From Pterobdella sp. o SKG-2022 (Eukaryota; Annelida; Clitellata; Hirudinida; Piscicolidae), in the NCBI GenBank assembly GCA_964035795.1, contig OZ038321.1, positions 1,586,408 through 1,650,407 on the forward strand: a stretch of DNA of 64,000 nucleotides, written 5' to 3'. Below, one piece after another: positions 34,256 to 64,000 of the stretch. A program made the translations under genes and the position numbers. The stretch's first letter is position 1, and each line of letters starts with the position of its first letter. A model generated the notes under the pieces. That model saw only the letters and a list, made by a program, of their open reading frames with translations, did no database searches and had not been told where the DNA came from.

Positions 34256-34564
34256 ACGTTAAAATCAACTTTAATTATACCTAAATAATGTCCACATCTT
34301 ATTATTGTTTTATCTAGTAAGTAGTAATGTAAACAAACACAAAAAATTATATTTAAAAATCACACGAAGGTTTTCTTAAGACTAGCTTACATTATCAAAT
34401 GATAATCGGATCTTTTTGGAATATACACTTTGTGTCAAAATTTGGGCTTAAAATTTAATTCAGGCTATTATATTTCACTTATTGAGTTAATTTTTGTTTA
34501 TATTATTTCTTCATAATTTCATATAAATATAGCATTTTTTAAGTGAAAAAATCGAGAATTTGAT

Positions 34565-34715
34565 TGAAATTAGTTATTTGAAATTAATTATTTGAAATTA
34601 ATTATTTGAAATTAATTATTTGAAATTAATTATTTGAAATTAATTATTTGAAATTAATCATTTGAAATTAATTATTTGAAATTAATCATTTGAAATCAAT
34701 TATTTGAAATTATGC
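34565..34715 (+). repeat. 14-bp tandem repeat
   Basis: About ten units of GAAATTAATTATTT with occasional T-to-C changes (GAAATTAATCATTT). Confidence 0.85.
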
Positions 34716-35329
34716 AAATATAATAACATCCGAACAATGGAAAGATTAAAAACCAGAATTTGAAAAATAACTGGGATTAATAACTATTATCAATACTAAT
34801 TCATTTTGATAAGGAGAATAATAATAATTTATTTATTTTGAAAAAAATTTTTTATTCTAATTGTTATCATTAATTTTATCAAATAATAACTATAATAATA
34901 ATAAATATTATTGTTATTAAATTATTTTAATAATAATATCAAACCACTCAAAACGATGCTTTAATATGTACGGATGAATATTTAAATGTGCGATCGAAGT
35001 GCAACATAAATAATAATAAAACTATTAAAAAAATAAACTGGAAATAGAAATCATAAAAAATCAAAAACCACATCAGAATATTTAAATAATATCAAAAAAA
35101 TAAAAAAGTTATGATTATGGGAAATTATGGAAAAAAATTTATTTAAATCAAAAATAAAATCAAAATATAATCAAAAGTTGAAAACATACATCTCGGGGAG
35201 GCCATGTTTGGCAAGTACCCAACAAAGGTGAGTTGAAAATGGTCTCCAAATAACAAGAACAATAACAATATTGAATTCTGGCTTTATATAGCTTGTGTTG
35301 ACCCCGATGGTCCGACAATTGATTATATA

Positions 35330-35645
35330 GAGAGATTATTGTTCTTATTGTTATTTTTCTTCTTATTGTTATTACTGCTGTTTTTATTATTGTTATTGTT
35401 GATGTAATTTCTATTGTTATTTTTATTATTGTTATTGTTGATGTAATTTCTATTGTTATTTTTATTATTGTTATTTTTATTATTTTTATTTTTATTATTG
35501 TTATTTTTATTATTGTTATTTTTATTATTGTTATTTTTATTATTGTTATTTTTATTATTGTTATTTTTATTATTGTTATTTTTATTATTGTTATTTTTAT
35601 TATTGTTATTTTTATTATTGTTATTTTTATTATTGTTATTTTTGT
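35330..35645 (+). repeat. 15-bp tandem repeat TTATTTTTATTATTG
   Basis: About a dozen nearly perfect 15-bp units, with a less regular, partly duplicated left portion at 35330-35460. Open frames through it (Lys-Asn or Leu-Phe repeats) reflect only the repeat. Confidence 0.85.
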
Positions 35646-35904
35646 TTTCAGGGTTATATTCCATTGATATCGGAAAAGTTTTTGTTTTCAATAAAATTTT
35701 AATTATTATTATTATTTGTTATTATTTGTTTTTTTTTTATTATTTTTTCAATTTTTTTTATCAAATTTATCTTCATTGTTAATAATATCATCCAAATACC
35801 TCTAGAACTATTGATTCAATTAATTATTTCTCCAATTAGTTTCAATAAGGATAATTAAGCTATTAGTATTTTTGTACGATTGCACGTGTTTTGTTTTACA
35901 TTTT

Positions 35905-36750
35905 ATTACTCAATACAATATTCCGTATGTGTAAGTCTACTATTTGTATTACTCAATACAATATTCCGTATGTGTAAGTCTACTATTTGTATTACTCAAT
36001 ACAATATTCCGTATGTGTAAGTCTACTATTTGTATTACTCAATACAATATTCCGTATGTGTAAGTCTACTATTTGTATTACTCAATACAATATTCCGTAT
36101 GTGTAAGTCTACTATTTGTATTACTCAATACAATATTCCGTATGTGTAAGTCTACTATTTGTATTACTCAATACAATATTCCGTATGTGTAAGTCTACTA
36201 TTTGTATTACTCAATACAATATTCCGTATGTGTAAGTCTACTATTTGTATTACTCAATACAATATTCCGTATGTGTAAGTCTACTATTTGTATTACTCAA
36301 TACAATATTCCGTATGTGTAAGTCTACTATTTGTATTACTCAATACAATATTCCGTATGTGTAAGTCTACTATTTGTATTACTCAATACAATATTCCGTA
36401 TGTGTAAGTCTACTATTTGTATTACTCAATACAATATTCCGTATGTGTAAGTCTACTATTTGTATTACTCAATACAATATTCCGTATGTGTAAGTCTACT
36501 ATTTGTATTACTCAATACAATATTCCGTATGTGTAAGTCTACTATTTGTATTACTCAATACAATATTCCGTATGTGTAAGTCTACTATTTGTATTACTCA
36601 ATACAATATTCCGTATGTGTAAGTCTACTATTTGTATTACTCAATACAATATTCCGTATGTGTAAGTCTACTATTTGTATTACTCAATACAATATTCCGT
36701 ATGTGTAAGTCTACTATTTGTATTACTCAATTCAATATTCCATACGTATG
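35905..36750 (+). repeat. 43-bp satellite, 19 identical units
   Basis: The unit ATTACTCAATACAATATTCC, GTATGTGTAAGTCTACTATTTGT recurs every 43 bases from 35905 to 36721, 19 times by coordinate, with no difference I could see. A diverged twentieth unit follows at 36722. Absence of variation implies very recent expansion or homogenisation, or assembly compression. Confidence 0.93.
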
Positions 36751-37564
36751 ATTCTACGGTTTTTTTTTTATTTTCGTATCAATTATTGGGCATTATAAGA
36801 ATTTATTTGTCTTTCTATAAAAAAAATAAAAAAAAAAAAAAAATATTCACTTAACAGATTTGTGTATTTGGCTATATTGTTTTCTATTATTGGAATAAAA
36901 TAAACTCCAAAAATTGTTTTCGTTTGAGTATATGATGGTTATATTATATTGTTGAGAATCCAAGGCTGTTATACTGGCCTTGTTCTTCTATTGTTTGTAA
37001 AGGAAGGTAGTGGTAACATAAAAACAATTGAGAAGTACTATAAGGAATAGTAAACATGATGACAGTAATAAAAAAATTAAATTCATAATAATAATAAAAA
37101 TAATAAAAAAAAATAAAAATAAAAATAAAAAATAATAATATCGTCATAATAAAAATAACAATAATAATATCATCATAATATTACTTTTTGATTTGTTGTT
37201 TTGAACAATAAAAACAAGATGATTTGTTGTTGCTTACTGCAATGGTCTGTTGACAATGTTAAGACAATAGGAGGTACGCTTGTGGTAATTAGTTGAGCCT
37301 ATGATAAAAAAATATAATAAAAGTAATTGAAATAGTAGTGATAGCAATAATAATAATAATGAGAATAATAATAACAATAATAATAATAATATGAATATGA
37401 ATATAAAAGTATCAAAGAAATGAAATTTTTTGTAATACATTGTGGTTACAAAACTTGTAAAGAAATCTATTTTGAATTACTTGAAGATATATTTTTGTTT
37501 CATGAAGTTTTTTCCAAAAGTGAAAGATGCTTTGGATAGGAAGAAATAATATAAGTAATAAGGA

Positions 37565-37647
37565 ATAAATGAAACTGTTGAGAATGTTTTGTGAATAGAG
37601 TAAATCTGGCCACCCTCAGTATAGTGAGGATTGAACCTGATTTAAAA

Positions 37648-37652
<5 letters not shown>
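37565..37652 (+). mobile_element. LINE 3'-end fragment
   Basis: GTAAATCTGGCCACCCTCAG, TATAGTGAGGAT...TTGGTAT is nearly the same as 8495-8565. It ends at the same base, TTGGTAT, after which the ATCT array begins. Only the last about 90 bases of the element are recognisable. Confidence 0.75.
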
Positions 37653-38236
<584 letters not shown>

Positions 38237-38238
<2 letters not shown>

Positions 38239-38830
38239 CCTTGTTTTACTCCTGTTCTAATCGAAAACTCGTAAGACATATGGCCTTCAAATCTAACTAC
38301 TCCTTTGGTGCCATCATGAAAAGCTTTTAATATATTTATGATCTTGACTGGCAAGTTGTATGAGCGGCGTAGCACTTTTCATAGGGCATTGCGATTGACT
38401 GAGTCATATGCTTTGGATATATCTACATAACATAAGTACAGGGCTGTGTTTTTTTTGGCTCGTTGCTTAAGAATGCGGAGATTAAATAATTGGTCATTGC
38501 AATCTCGATTTGAGCGAAAGCCACATTGACTTTCGTTTATTTGGTGGTCCATTATTGGGTTGAGCCGATTTAGAATAGCTCTACTTACTGTTTTGCTCGG
38601 TGTGCATTGTAGTGCAATTCCCCTATATACATTGTTACAGTCTGATCTTTGTCCTTTTTTGAAAACTGGAATAGTTATTTGTTATTTCCAGTCTTGAGGG
38701 ATGCGCTCTTCCAACCATATTTGATCTGCCAGTACTTTAATCCAGTTCACAGTCGCTTCAGAGGCCAGAATTAGGATGTCAGTGCTTATATCATCTATTC
38801 TTGGAGCACTGTTTTTTTTAACTGTTTTAG
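38237..38830 (-). mobile_element. Non-LTR reverse transcriptase fragment
   Basis: Minus-strand translation from 38700 gives IPVFKKGQRSDCNN, RGIALQCTPSKTVSRAIL, ESQCGFRSNRDCNDQLF, YVDISKAYDSVN (RT block with the first catalytic Asp) and IRTGVKQGD, with a stop where Trp is expected. Wording differs from the R2-group elements elsewhere and is nearer APE-type LINEs (RTE/CR1-like). The fragment breaks exactly at the end of the ATCT array, after the KQGD motif. Confidence 0.78.
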
Positions 38831-40794
38831 CGCTGTTTCTATTTTCTTTAATTCTTTTTTTTGTTTTTGAATATATTCATATTAATATTTTTGTTTTCTT
38901 TTAATTTTTTAAAATATTTTTTTCATTTTTATTATTATAATTATTTCATTTTTACTTTTTTTTTTTCAATTTTCAATTTTTTTTTTCCACCATAGAATCA
39001 TTTTTATTTTTTGAAAGCAAACACACTTTGTTCTTCCATGAATGAGGAAACAAAAAACACTATATATAAAAAGTTAAAGGCTTTTAAAAGAGTTTATATT
39101 TTCACCAAAAAAAAAAAAAGAAATTTTTTTTGCTTAAAAGTTACCATTACTATTTATTTATCTTTCGCAGAAAAGTGATAGTAGATATTAATTTAAGACA
39201 ACCTAATTGGTATTCTATTATTAGAATTATTTTTTATTTTTCACGATTTCATAATTTTTTTGGTTATTATTGTTATTTTTATTATTTCTTTTATATTTTT
39301 TTTTATTGTTCTTTTTAAGTTCTCAATGTTCAGACAAATTTTCATTCTCAAGTATTTGCTATGATAATTCAAGCAATTTTCTACTCTCATGACTTTTTTC
39401 TCTGGTTCAAAAACTCCGGCCTGACGCCGCAATAATATAGCAAAATAAAAAAATAATTATAATAGCATAAAATTAAGAATTTAAGTCATGATTAATGTTA
39501 TAATTCATATTAAATTACGCTGTTGTATGTGTCTCAGTGAGTAAATAATATCATGAAATTAATTATTATATTAAAACAGATCACGTTATAATAAATTTTC
39601 GAATTCCATCACTTTACCAAAGTCTTTTTTTAAACATTCAAAACCTAAAATTATGGTGAGATTTCTTATCAAACTAACTCAATGTATCAAGTGTGAAAAA
39701 AACTGATAAAAATATATTCAAATTATCTTTGCGAAGTTTTCAAAAGGAGATTAGAAGATTAAGTCTTCAAATAGTGATAATGGATGTGATAACTAATAAA
39801 AAATTATAATCTCATCAAAAAGACGAAGTTAAACAAATAATAATAGAATAACCATCTTAAATAAATAAATAAAAATGAATAATGAAAAAATAGTGATATT
39901 TATAATAATGATAATAATAATAACAATAATAGTGGACAAAAATCAAATAAAACTCAAAAAAAGCATAAAGCTTACCTCTCCTACCAGTAACTATGGCCAA
40001 AATGTGGCACACGGTCCTTAAATAAACTTTTAGAGGCATTTTAAGTGTTTTTTTTTGGTAGATTTTTGCAAATAAAATCAAGTGCTTTTCAAGGTAATAT
40101 TAATATTTCTATGTTCTACTGGGGGTGGTAGTGGGGGTGATGGTGATGCGGCTGGTTTTTGTATTAAAATAACTGGTTTTTGATCTTAATAAGATTATAA
40201 TTTTTGATTTATGAAGAATTTCTTGAACGAACGATTTTTATTTAAGGAAAACAGGCTATAAAAATGATTGGATCGATCGATTGATTGATTGATTAATTGA
40301 TTGATTAATTGATTGATTGATTGATTGATTGATTGAGCTTAAGTGGAAATTGCGCACCAATCGTTTTATTCTCTTTCCAAGCACTTGCTCAGTTGAAATA
40401 GTTAGATACTAGATTTATTATTGTTGAATTATTTGGCTAAATAAAAAAATCAATTAATATAGTTAACTAAAAAAATATTAAACAAAAAAATTACAAATTT
40501 CATTAACCAAGCTTTTCAATATGCACGAAATAATAATAACAACAATAATAATACCAATAATAATAATAATAATAATTTTACTTAGCGCCAAGGAGAGCAA
40601 CTGATATCACCAGCAAACGATGAAGTTGCGATCCAACAATCATAGTAAAACTCGTGAACATAACTAGAGCTTGTAAAGATTGGAAAATAATGGTGATGAT
40701 GATGATGATAGGAGTTTTCATTAGCATAATGCCAATGATGGGCAGTAGTAGTAATTAGTAAGTAGTCATTATATAAAATGGATTATGAAGGCGA

Positions 40795-40928
40795 TTAGGA
40801 TTGAAAACTTTTATTAACCGAATAATAACACGAAACTTTTAGTCAGTTGAACTCACATTATCAAGTATACAACTTACGAAAAGCTTCGTGTTATTATTCA
40901 GTTAATAAAAGTTTTTGGTTCAAATTCT
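40795..40928. repeat. Palindromic insertion with ribozyme-like core
   Basis: The left arm TTGAAAACTTTTATTAACCG, AATAATAACACGAA and the right arm TTCGTGTTATTATTC, AGTTAATAAAAGT...TTCAA are complementary over about 35 bases. The centre holds CACATTATCAAGTATAC and CTTACGAAAAGC. The right arm is shared with 2823-2910. Confidence 0.6.
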
Positions 40929-41162
40929 TGTTGTTAATAGATTAGTTCAGTTAATTGAAGGATAATGGAGGTTTTGGGAACTTTAATGCTTTCATACCTT
41001 CCTAATCAAACTCTTCATTTCGAATATTTTATTTATTTATTCTTGTTGGAATTTTAAATCAGACATAGCCAAATCTATCTGGGTCATAACCTCGGAAAAA
41101 ACTTTTTTCAAAAACCTCTGTGGCCACATAATAATATTGGAAAAAATTAAATAAAAAATTAA

Positions 41163-41340
41163 ATGTAATGTAATGCGGTATTTATAAAGCGTTTTTCCTT
41201 ATAGATCAAAGCGCTTGCTACAAATTTAATGTTTCGAAAACACACTGTGGAACAAGTGCTAATTGTCGGCCGACGTGGGATCGAACCGGGTAACTTTAGA
41301 TAATTAGTCTAATGCTCCGTCTGAGCTATATGGGCCGACG
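41163..41340 (-). mobile_element. tRNA-derived SINE, family with TTACAT tail
   Basis: Minus strand: tRNA-like head with GGTTCGATCC, a body with CAATTAGCACTTGTTCC and GTAGCAAGCGCTTTGATC, then CGCTTTATAAATACCG and a TTACATTACATT tail. It is nearly full length and close to the copy at 1690-1873; a few bases are lost in the A-box arm. Confidence 0.78.
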
Positions 41341-41507
41341 ATCATACAACTACATGTGAAATATTTTATAAAAGAAGCCAATAACAAATGGAAACCAGCA
41401 CATAGATGAAGTTGATGACTCATCGATTTTTAATTTGTTTGGGAAGCTGATGGGATTAAAAGCATAGCATTTCTGAGCTTGTAATAATGATAATAACCTA
41501 TATAATA

Positions 41508-41645
41508 GAAACAAACACTATGGTTTATTTAGAAAATTATTAAACGAAGCTTTTCGTAAACTTTTCACACTTGATAATTAAGATACTCTCACGAAAAGCT
41601 TCGTTTATTAAGTTTCTCAATAAACCTTAGTGTTTGTTTCTATTA
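41508..41645. repeat. Long palindrome with ribozyme-like centre
   Basis: Arms of about 50 bases: AACAAACACTATGGTTTATT...AAACGAAGCTTTTCGT on the left and ACGAAAAGCTTCGTTTATTA...AATAAACCTTAGTGTTTGTT on the right. The centre ACACTTGATAATTAAGATAC keeps the CTTGATAA phrase of the family. Confidence 0.65.
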
Positions 41646-42680
41646 TATTGATTTCCGGCTATTTTATGTCAACGAAAACAATCTACAAAGTTAATTATAG
41701 TGAGTTAAACAAGCACGAAGTATTTATTAAGTGAGACACGAAGTTTTTCTAACTTACCTTTTCAAGTGATGATTTGATATAGTGGCGTCTAACCCAGCCA
41801 GTTTCAAGATCCCTTGGTGTTTGCAGAGAATAAAACTATTTACTAAAAAGCTTAAGAAAAATTTTTTCGTTCGTTTTTAATAAAATTTAATTTTTCTTTT
41901 TATTAGTCAAAAAATGAAGATTATCAAAGATGCGTTTATTTCAGCATTAATCTTATAAAATTTTCTTTTTTTAGGTTATTTTGCTTAATCTTCGACTTAA
42001 AAAATATAATGATGTTTTTGAATGATTCAATCTCTGAGCGCCTCAGCTGCTTGCCTTGGTGTTTTATAAATTTTGATTCTTATTTATCTAATTAATTCAC
42101 GTTTTAAAATCAATTTTATTCCCTAAAAAAACTAATCAGTTAAACCTATTGAATTTGTTTCATAGATATTAAATTGATGGATTTGATTATTAAATTGATA
42201 GTGAAGGTTATTAAATCGATTAAAAAGCTAACTTCACTGCTTCTAACTTGCATGAGAGTTCATTTCGTTCTATAGCTTTTATGATATTTCTTTGCGACAT
42301 TCATCGACTTCAAGATTAACTTTATTCCCAATAACAGTATAAATAAGCGGTGTCTGTGTATTTCTCATACTTGAAAACGTTACTAGGCTATTTTTTTGAT
42401 TATGAAAGCAATGTTTCAAGACGTTTTTCTCCCAATGTTCAATAAATATACAAAAATGCGTTTATTATCAAAAAAAGTACCATTGAGTTTTGACTAATTA
42501 TGAGTAAAAAGTTAATGAAAAGCTATCAAATATTGGTGAACAAAATTTTACAAAATACTTTCACTGTAAGCAATAATTTTTGATCTTTGAAACTTACCTA
42601 AAAAATGGTAAAATATCAAGCAATCCAGAGGTAAAAAATATTAAATAAGCGCTTCATAATAGTTTTCCTTTTTTGAATCT

Positions 42681-44159
42681 CTACTGGGAGCCATCAAGAA
42701 GCAGATACACGGTGTAAGATTTAACTGTGACTTTGAGTAGGTTGTTGTGATTGATGAAGGAGGAGTGATGGATGATTTTTGACAGGTTGTTCTTCAAAGG
42801 GTTCCAATGACTCAAGACAACCAGCCCCCAGTAATTGATACCCTCAGTTTCCAAACCTTCTTTGATCCTCTTCAAGTTCTTTCTAGAACTTCTGAATTTT
42901 TTTATTGAAGCTTCTATGATCTTTTGGGCTGCGTTGTAAGTTTTGAAATATTCTGCATCAGAAACAGCAACCGGAATACCAGTGGGTTTTTCTTTAACGA
43001 AAGCACACAAGACCACACAATTCGGCTTGTTATTGAACGAACTAAAATCGACACTATCAAAAGCTATTTCCCTGTCTTCTTCTTTCCCAGCTAATTTATT
43101 AACCACCGGTTCGTTCGTTTCATCAAATGCATTTGTACATTCCTCATCATTATCACCACCTTCGTCTTTTTCATCATCATTATCATCTTCCTCCTCTTCT
43201 TCTTCCTCATCATCCTCAACATCAGCGCCATCGAAAGCCACACCGTCGATTTTATCAGCGTTATGTGATTTCAAAACCAGGTGTTTTTCCGAAGATAGGT
43301 ACTTCATCTCACTGGAGTTGCAGTGGTACACAATCCAAAAGGCTTGGAGCCACTTGTACTTCTTGTTGAACAAGCGTTCCAGTTGAGGTTCAAGGTCCTG
43401 CCTTGATGTCCTCAAGATGCCAGAAACGTCGATTGCGATGTTCTTGTCATATTCAGTCTTGCATTTTTCAACACAACAATTCATTGCATCAATGGCTTTT
43501 TTAATTTTGTCCATCCAATTTAACTTCTCTGCATACTCCTCGCACCACTCGATATCGTTCGATAAGGTTAAAGTTAAACAAGCGACAGAAAACCCAAAAA
43601 GCATTAAAAATAGCATATTCTTGCAGAAGTTTTCAACCTTGTGCCTGTCCCCACGAACGAAGTCATAGTAAGGTTCCCACACGTTTTCGTTGAACTCCCG
43701 ATTCTCGGCTAAACCGATGAGAAGTTTATCAAAAGAGGAGCATATACTCTCCTTTCTAGCAAGCAACTCTTTGATCCAGTTTGCAGTGTTCTTCTCATTG
43801 TCGCTGAGTGAGGCATTGTGGTAGAACTGGATGGACTCCTCCAAGGTGTGTATGGAAGGGGATAGGACGCTTTTAATGTGGTTCCACCTGCCTGTCACTG
43901 CACTTGTTTCCAAACGGTATTGTATCTTATTTAGAATGTCGTTGATTTTTTGAAAATTTCTCATTATTTCCTCATAATTGCTGTCATCTCTAAAAAGTGA
44001 TGTCACGGCTAAAAGACCTTCAGCTTGTGGCGCAAACACAAAAGCAATGGATAGACCAACTGTTGTTGCTTGATGGACATATTTGAAAAACCGATGTACG
44101 TTTGGTTTGTGCAAAACTTCAAATAATTTGCTCAGGTTCGTGTGTTTGACTGGATCCAT
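42681..44159 (-). CDS. Intronless uncharacterised protein, tentatively rapunzel-like
   Basis: Single exon of about 492 residues starting at MDPVKH; a further ATG 18 bases upstream is less likely because it would fall at the predicted transcription start of the TATA box at 44206-44213. The N-terminus has a hydrophobic stretch (TTVGLSIAFVFAP), then a helical region (EEIMRNFQKINDILNKIQYR) and RHKVENFCKNMLFLMLFGFS, which resembles the arrangement in fish rapunzel-type proteins. That likeness is from memory and weak. Residues about 315-360 form an acidic low-complexity linker of Glu/Asp. The C-terminal third has KPNCVVLCAFVKEK and YWGLVVLSHWNP, possibly beta-rich. No signal peptide is evident. Cellular role unknown. 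It is head-to-head with RTEL1 with about 720 bases between. Confidence 0.72.
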   Translation of the reverse strand: MDPVKHTNLSKLFEVLHKPNVHRFFKYVHQATTVGLSIAFVFAPQAEGLLAVTSLFRDDSNYEEIMRNFQKINDILNKIQYRLETSAVTGRWNHIKSVLSPSIHTLEESIQFYHNASLSDNEKNTANWIKELLARKESICSSFDKLLIGLAENREFNENVWEPYYDFVRGDRHKVENFCKNMLFLMLFGFSVACLTLTLSNDIEWCEEYAEKLNWMDKIKKAIDAMNCCVEKCKTEYDKNIAIDVSGILRTSRQDLEPQLERLFNKKYKWLQAFWIVYHCNSSEMKYLSSEKHLVLKSHNADKIDGVAFDGADVEDDEEEEEEEDDNDDEKDEGGDNDEECTNAFDETNEPVVNKLAGKEEDREIAFDSVDFSSFNNKPNCVVLCAFVKEKPTGIPVAVSDAEYFKTYNAAQKIIEASIKKFRSSRKNLKRIKEGLETEGINYWGLVVLSHWNPLKNNLSKIIHHSSFINHNNLLKVTVKSYTVYLLLDGSQ

Positions 44160-44880
44160 AGTGTAAAATGAAATCAAGCTGGGTCCGACTTACTACTATA
44201 TTCAACTTATATAGCTAGCTATGAATAAGCTACTGAAGTAGGACTATTTTATGAGTGTGTATCTTCAACTAAGAAAAGAGCTTTGAAAATTTTGAAGTTA
44301 TATATTTTAAATTAAATAACTTTCAACAATGCTTATTTTGTCCAACGATTTTTCAAATAGTTATAAACGCGTATTTCAACTTTTTCGCAGATTAAATTGC
44401 TTAAGAAACACATATGCATGTTCGGAAAGTAGCAAATAAATCAAAATTTGGAGAGTTGGCAGGTGCGCTTGGGAATTTTATTAAACAAACAAGCAAGTTT
44501 TTAAAACAAATTAATTTATAATGTTTAATTTATTTGATTGAAAATTTATATGAAATTAATTTTTTTTTCTACATTTTAAATATGCCGCGAAAATATTTCA
44601 ACTAAATTTCCTTTTATACATTTATATCATGTTCGCCTTAGTTTAAATTTCATTGTAAGAGGTTTTTATATTTCTACGAAATATATTAACAAAAGCTTCT
44701 ATCAGTTTTACCGTTAGTTAAATTAAATTATTTTTAAGCATTAAATTTTAATCTTTCAGCATTACAACTGCCAATTTCATGGCATGAAATATATAATCAA
44801 ATTTTAAACTACAAGAAAAAAAATTATTTAATTTTGAGAAATTCATATAAAAACTCGAATTTCAATCTTTCCAAAGAAGC
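44160..44880. other. Divergent intergenic region upstream of RTEL1
   Basis: Separates the minus-strand intronless gene from RTEL1. Apart from the TATA box near 44206 it is AT-rich without recognisable motifs. RTEL1 has no evident TATA box near its start codon. Confidence 0.5.
44206..44213 (-). promoter_or_regulatory. Probable TATA box of the intronless gene
   Basis: TATATAAG on the minus strand, about 47 bases before the ATG at 44159. A start of transcription 25-30 bases downstream would fall near 44180, just ahead of that ATG. Confidence 0.55.
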
Positions 44881-63027
<18,147 letters not shown>

Positions 63028-64000
63028 TTCATTATTTTTATTATTATTTCATTATTTATTTTAGTTTTTATTACTGTTATTACTTTTATAGTATTTTTAT
63101 TTTTATCAATTTTTTTTCATTTTTTTTTTCATTATTATTTTTTTTATTTATTTATTTATTTATTACCATTATAGTTATTAGTTATATATGTGGTAATACC
63201 TTGAAGAAAGAAGCTCTTGAAACAAATTTCTCAACTGTTTTTTTTTCAAAAAAAAATATATTTTTGTTAGGAATCCATGTTTTTAAAATAATTTTATTTA
63301 TTTTAATCCCAAATAAAATTAAATTTTGTAATTTTGTGGGTCTGAATTATTATAAGGCCACTAAACCATCAGTTAAGGAAAATTCTCAATACTAGATAGA
63401 TTATACTGCTATACATGTCCCAGTAACTGGGTTGACAGCAGTCGACCTAGATAATTGATACTATCATAGAGTAATTTATAAAAAAGGCCATTTGTTTGGG
63501 ACAAATCCTCATAGACTGCCAGCACTAAATAGCCCTAGTATCTAAATACATTTTAACACAAACCATGTATAATCTGGCTGGTGATTATCAATATAAAAAG
63601 TTTAAGTACGGGTCAAGCATTTTTATGCATAAGTATACTGCAGACTATTAAACTTAAGCAATTTTTTTTTAAATGTATAATATATTATCAGAGTTTTCTT
63701 AAGCTATCACTTTTGTCAAAAGAACTAGTTTTCGATTCATATGTTATCCAAATTATAGTTATATTTCTTCCGCTAATGTTTTATGATAAAGGTAAAATTA
63801 TAGCTGAATTCTTTATCAATAAATTTACTAAAGTTCTTCCATAAATCGACGTAACATTTTTAGAAAATATTTAGAGACATCATGTATCAGTGTTAATTTT
63901 TTTTATAACTCCAAGTAACAGAATATCACCTTTTTTATAGTTATATTTGGAATTTTTTTATTAAAATATTTAAATCAATATAATACAATAAAATTTTGCT
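63028..64000. other. RTEL1 3' flank with LINE and ribozyme-like remnants
   Basis: T-rich sequence after the stop codon, then a minus-strand LINE 3'-UTR fragment at 63405-63530 (shared with 53300-53575) and a weak type 2 core at about 63768-63842 (TGTTTTATGATAAAGGTAAA). No further gene is seen. Confidence 0.55.
63405..63530 (-). mobile_element. LINE 3'-untranslated fragment
   Basis: Minus strand GGATTTGTCCCAAACAAATG, GCCTTTTTTATAAATTACTC then CTGCTGTCAACCCAGTTACT, GGGACATGTATAGCAGTATA parallels 53440-53565 almost base by base. Confidence 0.7.

Noticed and set aside
35323..35691. Lys-Asn repeat protein
   Set aside because: Translation of a 15-bp tandem repeat with no unique coding sequence.
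35905..36750. Possible CRISPR-like array
   Set aside because: Units are contiguous without variable spacers and the context is an animal genome; it is a satellite.
39857..40081. Small minus-strand ORF with MPLKVYLRTVCHILAIV
   Set aside because: The first part looks coding-like, but it soon enters TTATTATTG repeat and no flanking exon could be matched; left as unsupported.

Overview
The window looks like nuclear DNA of an invertebrate animal. Supporting signs are genes split by short GT-AG introns, animal-type gene families (14-3-3, riboflavin transporter, C/EBP-type bZIP, cytosolic carboxypeptidase, otopetrin, RTEL1), many decayed non-LTR retrotransposons, tRNA-derived SINEs and very long microsatellites in an AT-rich background. 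Species cannot be fixed from the sequence. One short repeat tail near 57376 reminds me of repeats seen in cephalopod DNA, but this is recall only.

Layout. 1-4200: repeats and two SINEs. 4201-5762 (-): complete five-exon 14-3-3 epsilon-like gene. 6829-9362 (+): two-exon riboflavin transporter (SLC52A/RFVT). 10174-10467 (-): small C/EBP-gamma-like bZIP gene, divergent from 10699-20438 (+), a complete 14-exon cytosolic carboxypeptidase of the CCP6/AGBL4 type, which carries an antisense LINE in intron 11. 22142-22918 (+): unrecognised Lys-rich ORF. 24438-33123 (-): otopetrin-like proton channel, interrupted by a 200-N assembly gap. 33200-42600: gene-poor, with a 43-bp satellite, a giant (ATCT)n array, LINE fragments and palindromic repeats. 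42681-44159 (-): intronless unknown protein with a TATA box, tentatively rapunzel-like. 44881-63027 (+): complete 36-exon RTEL1 helicase gene, from N-terminal Met through the Fe-S and helicase motifs to a PIP box and a C-terminal zinc-binding module.

I built the exon models by hand from splice sites, reading-frame phase and family similarity. The 14-3-3, RFVT, CCP6 and RTEL1 models keep frame at every junction. They give about 254, 461, 657 and 1279 residues. Gene order shows no functional operon. The genes are head-to-head or tail-to-tail neighbours with unrelated roles.

The most unusual signal is a dispersed family of short structured repeats. A hairpin with compensatory base changes is followed by GAAA, and some copies carry CTGATGA. 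Together these look like hammerhead-ribozyme cores of Penelope-like or retrozyme elements. Several copies sit at the centre of palindromes whose arms differ from copy to copy. Other notable points are mirror-image AAT/ATT arrays, Asn-codon expansions inside coding exons of CCP6 and RTEL1, and a LINE 3' end that continues directly into the (ATCT)n array.
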